Below, piece by piece: positions 6,503-7,905 of a stretch of DNA of 7,905 bases. The position numbers and the translations under genes are program-made. The notes under the pieces were generated by a model, which saw nothing but the letters and a program-made list of their open reading frames with translations, made no database searches and was not told the origin of the DNA. Source of the DNA: Bacillota bacterium (GTDB taxonomy: Bacteria > Bacillota > Clostridia > Lachnospirales > Lachnospiraceae); the NCBI GenBank assembly GCA_023436765.1, contig JAEZHX010000231.1, forward strand, positions 1-7,905. Reading direction: 5' to 3'. The first letter of the stretch is position 1. The number at the start of each line of letters is the position of its first letter.

Positions 6503-6505
6503 TTT

Positions 6506-7420
6506 ATGAGACATATCATCAGTCCGACTGACCTTACTGTTTCTGAGCTGGGCGAGCTGTTGTCGCTGGCAGAGGAGATCATCAAAAGCCCGAAGAAATA
6601 CGCTGATGTGTGCCATGGTAAGAAGCTGGCCACTCTATTCTACGAACCGAGCACCAGAACAAGACTTAGTTTCGAAGCTGCCATGTTAAATCTTGGCGGT
6701 AGTATCCTTGGTTTCTCTTCCGCCGATTCCAGTTCGGCAGCCAAAGGTGAAAGTGTTGCTGATACCATACGAGTTATTTCCTCTTACGCAGATATCTGTG
6801 CGATCCGCCATCCAAAGGAAGGCGCCCCCTATGTAGCATCTGTTCATTCTTCTATTCCTGTTATCAATGCCGGAGACGGCGGTCATAATCATCCCACCCA
6901 AACCTTTACCGATTTATTAACAATTCAAAATCTTAAAGGACGATTAAATCATTTAACCGTCGGCTTTTGTGGTGACCTGAAATTCGGCCGTACCGTACAC
7001 TCTCTGATCGGAGCTCTGGCTCGTTATGAGAATATTACCTTCGTCCTGATCTCACCGGAGGAGCTGACCATTCCTGCTTATATCCGTGGGGAGATCCTGG
7101 AGGCAAACCATATCAAATATAAGGAAGTCCGTAAGCTGGAGAATGTGATGCCCGAGCTTGATCTCCTCTACATGACAAGAGTCCAGAAGGAACGGTTCTT
7201 CAATGAGGAGGATTATATCCGCCTGAAGGATACCTACATTTTGGATGCGAAGAAAATGGCTAATGCCAAGGAGGATATGCTGGTTCTTCATCCGCTGCCC
7301 CGAGTGAATGAAATCTCTGTGGAGGTGGATGAGGATCCCAGAGCAGTATACTTTAAGCAAGCCCAGTACGGAGTCTATGTCCGCATGGCTCTGATCATGA
7401 AGCTGCTGGAGCTGGCCTGA
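6506..7420 (+). CDS. pyrB: Aspartate carbamoyltransferase catalytic chain
   Basis: PyrB condenses carbamoyl phosphate with L-aspartate to give N-carbamoyl-L-aspartate, the first committed step of UMP synthesis, as trimers in the cytosol. With the start at 6506 it has 304 residues, typical for the family; the longer frame from 6494 would add four residues and lacks a ribosome binding site. The carbamoyl-phosphate domain contains PSTRTRLSFE (48-57) with the phosphate-binding STRT, SSSAAKGES (75-83) supplying the loop lysine K80 from the neighbouring subunit, and RHP (101-103). HPTQ (129-132) is the conserved histidine loop. The aspartate domain holds TRVQKERF (224-231) and HPLPR (262-266). All expected catalytic positions seem present. 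The gene is followed after a 69-bp gap by pyrI, so the product should assemble into the regulated holoenzyme. Expression probably starts at the promoter near 6401-6429; no PyrR attenuator was recognised. Confidence 0.98.
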   Translation: MRHIISPTDLTVSELGELLSLAEEIIKSPKKYADVCHGKKLATLFYEPSTRTRLSFEAAMLNLGGSILGFSSADSSSAAKGESVADTIRVISSYADICAIRHPKEGAPYVASVHSSIPVINAGDGGHNHPTQTFTDLLTIQNLKGRLNHLTVGFCGDLKFGRTVHSLIGALARYENITFVLISPEELTIPAYIRGEILEANHIKYKEVRKLENVMPELDLLYMTRVQKERFFNEEDYIRLKDTYILDAKKMANAKEDMLVLHPLPRVNEISVEVDEDPRAVYFKQAQYGVYVRMALIMKLLELA

Positions 7421-7479
7421 ATCAAGATATCAATTACTTCTGCAATGTTGGAATTACAAAGAATTTAAATATATCGGAT

Positions 7480-7485
7480 GGAGGT
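7480..7485 (+). promoter_or_regulatory. pyrI ribosome binding site
   Basis: A strong GGAGGT lies about 5 bases before the ATG at 7490. No promoter or terminator is apparent in the 69-bp pyrB-pyrI gap, consistent with one transcript and independent translation initiation. Confidence 0.85.
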
Positions 7486-7489
7486 AGCT

Positions 7490-7905
7490 ATGTTAAATAT
7501 CGGTGTACTGAATCAGGGAATCGTCATTGACCATATCAAAGCCGGCGGAGCCATGCAGATCTATACCTACCTGAATTTAGAGAATCTGGATTGCAGTGTC
7601 GCAATCATTAAGAATGCCAAAAGCAATAAGATGGGCAAGAAGGATATCATCAAGATTGAAGGGACGCTGGACGGAATTAATCTGGATATCCTCGGTGCTT
7701 TGGATCATAAGATCACAATCGATGTCATAGAAAACGGTGTGATTATCGAAAAGAAAAATCCGGAGCTTCCTGCCTTCGTAGATAATGTCTTAAAGTGCAA
7801 AAACCCCAGATGCATCACCTCCGTGGAGCAGGGAATCCCCCATACCTTTAAGCTTACGGACCGGGATAACGGTGTTTACCGCTGTGTTTACTGTGAGCAG
7901 GCCTT
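7490..7905 (+). CDS. pyrI: Aspartate carbamoyltransferase regulatory chain, 3' end off the window
   Basis: PyrI binds CTP or ATP and links PyrB trimers into the allosteric dodecameric holoenzyme. It is visible for 138 residues with no stop before the window edge. Family chains are about 140-153 residues, so only a few residues should be missing. The N-terminal nucleotide domain starts directly with MLNIGVLNQGIVIDHI, shorter at the front than the E. coli chain. D14 of VIDHI, K55 of KKDIIKIEG (51-58), N82 and the K88/K89 pair sit where E. coli has its effector-contacting Asp19, Lys60, Asn84 and Lys94, so nucleotide control is probably kept. The zinc domain has the four cysteine ligands C103, C108, C132 and C135 (CxxxxC and CxxC), needed to contact PyrB. 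The start is set by the GGAGGT ribosome binding site. Further pyr genes may follow beyond the window. Confidence 0.97.
   Translation, partial: MLNIGVLNQGIVIDHIKAGGAMQIYTYLNLENLDCSVAIIKNAKSNKMGKKDIIKIEGTLDGINLDILGALDHKITIDVIENGVIIEKKNPELPAFVDNVLKCKNPRCITSVEQGIPHTFKLTDRDNGVYRCVYCEQA

Larger units (their letters stand above)
6184..6505. other. AT-rich divergent intergenic region between the helicase gene and pyrB
   Basis: This 322-bp gap carries the minus-strand helicase promoter at its left end and the plus-strand pyrB promoter, hairpin and ribosome binding site at its right end. The middle (about 6240-6400) is very AT-rich and holds no plausible gene on either strand. It includes a perfect 17-base palindrome, ATTTATAATTTATAAAT (6359-6375), centred about 34 bp upstream of the pyrB -35. 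That may be an activator or repressor site or UP-element-like DNA, but a chance palindrome is quite possible in such composition. Confidence 0.6.

Noticed and set aside
6494..6505. ATG at 6494 as the pyrB start
   Set aside because: The strong GGAGGTG lies downstream of it and correctly serves the ATG at 6506; nothing upstream resembles a Shine-Dalgarno.
6436..6633. Minus-strand 65-codon frame across the pyrB leader and start
   Set aside because: It overlaps the pyrB promoter-leader and conserved pyrB codons and has no ribosome binding site.

Overview
The window looks like chromosomal DNA from an anaerobic, low-to-mid GC Firmicute, most likely a clostridial lineage such as Lachnospiraceae. 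The reasons are: strong GGAGG-type ribosome binding sites, AT-rich intergenic DNA around moderately GC genes, a group II BirA (with DNA-binding domain) next to a solitary BioY, an adjacent pyrB-pyrI pair encoding class-B type aspartate transcarbamoylase, and a large SWIM-SNF2 helicase. This placement is inferred from gene content and reading style, not from a database comparison.

Layout, left to right. (1) The 3' end of an unrecognised two-helix membrane protein gene (to 869) closes with a strong intrinsic terminator (901-946). (2) A biotin module follows. It starts with a textbook promoter (TTGACA, 16 bp spacer, TGC-TATACT) whose -35 box lies inside one arm of a 34-bp dyad that matches the known BirA operator architecture. 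Then come birA (1099-2079) and bioY (2234-2818), ended by a 16-bp-stem terminator (2834-2875) that can serve both strands. (3) Convergent to it, on the minus strand, is a 1071-residue SWIM zinc finger plus SNF2-family helicase (2968-6183) with its own extended -10 promoter. (4) A 322-bp AT-rich divergent region holds that promoter and, facing the other way, a promoter and a hairpin-containing leader for pyrB. (5) pyrB (best start 6506) and pyrI (7490, running off the right edge) encode the catalytic and regulatory chains of aspartate transcarbamoylase, the first committed enzyme of pyrimidine synthesis.

How the genes work together. BirA attaches biotin to carboxylases and, as biotinyl-AMP-bound dimer, represses transcription. 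BioY is the biotin-binding subunit of an ECF transporter. The operator at the birA promoter, together with the absence of an obvious terminator or second operator before bioY, suggests a self-contained loop in which biotin sufficiency shuts off both the sensor and the uptake gene. PyrB and PyrI form the CTP/ATP-regulated ATCase holoenzyme. The helicase has no evident functional link to either module.

I see no transposon, phage, CRISPR, tRNA, rRNA or defence-island signature. The content is ordinary housekeeping. The most informative observation is regulatory: an apparent autoregulatory BirA operator. I did not find a convincing novel system.
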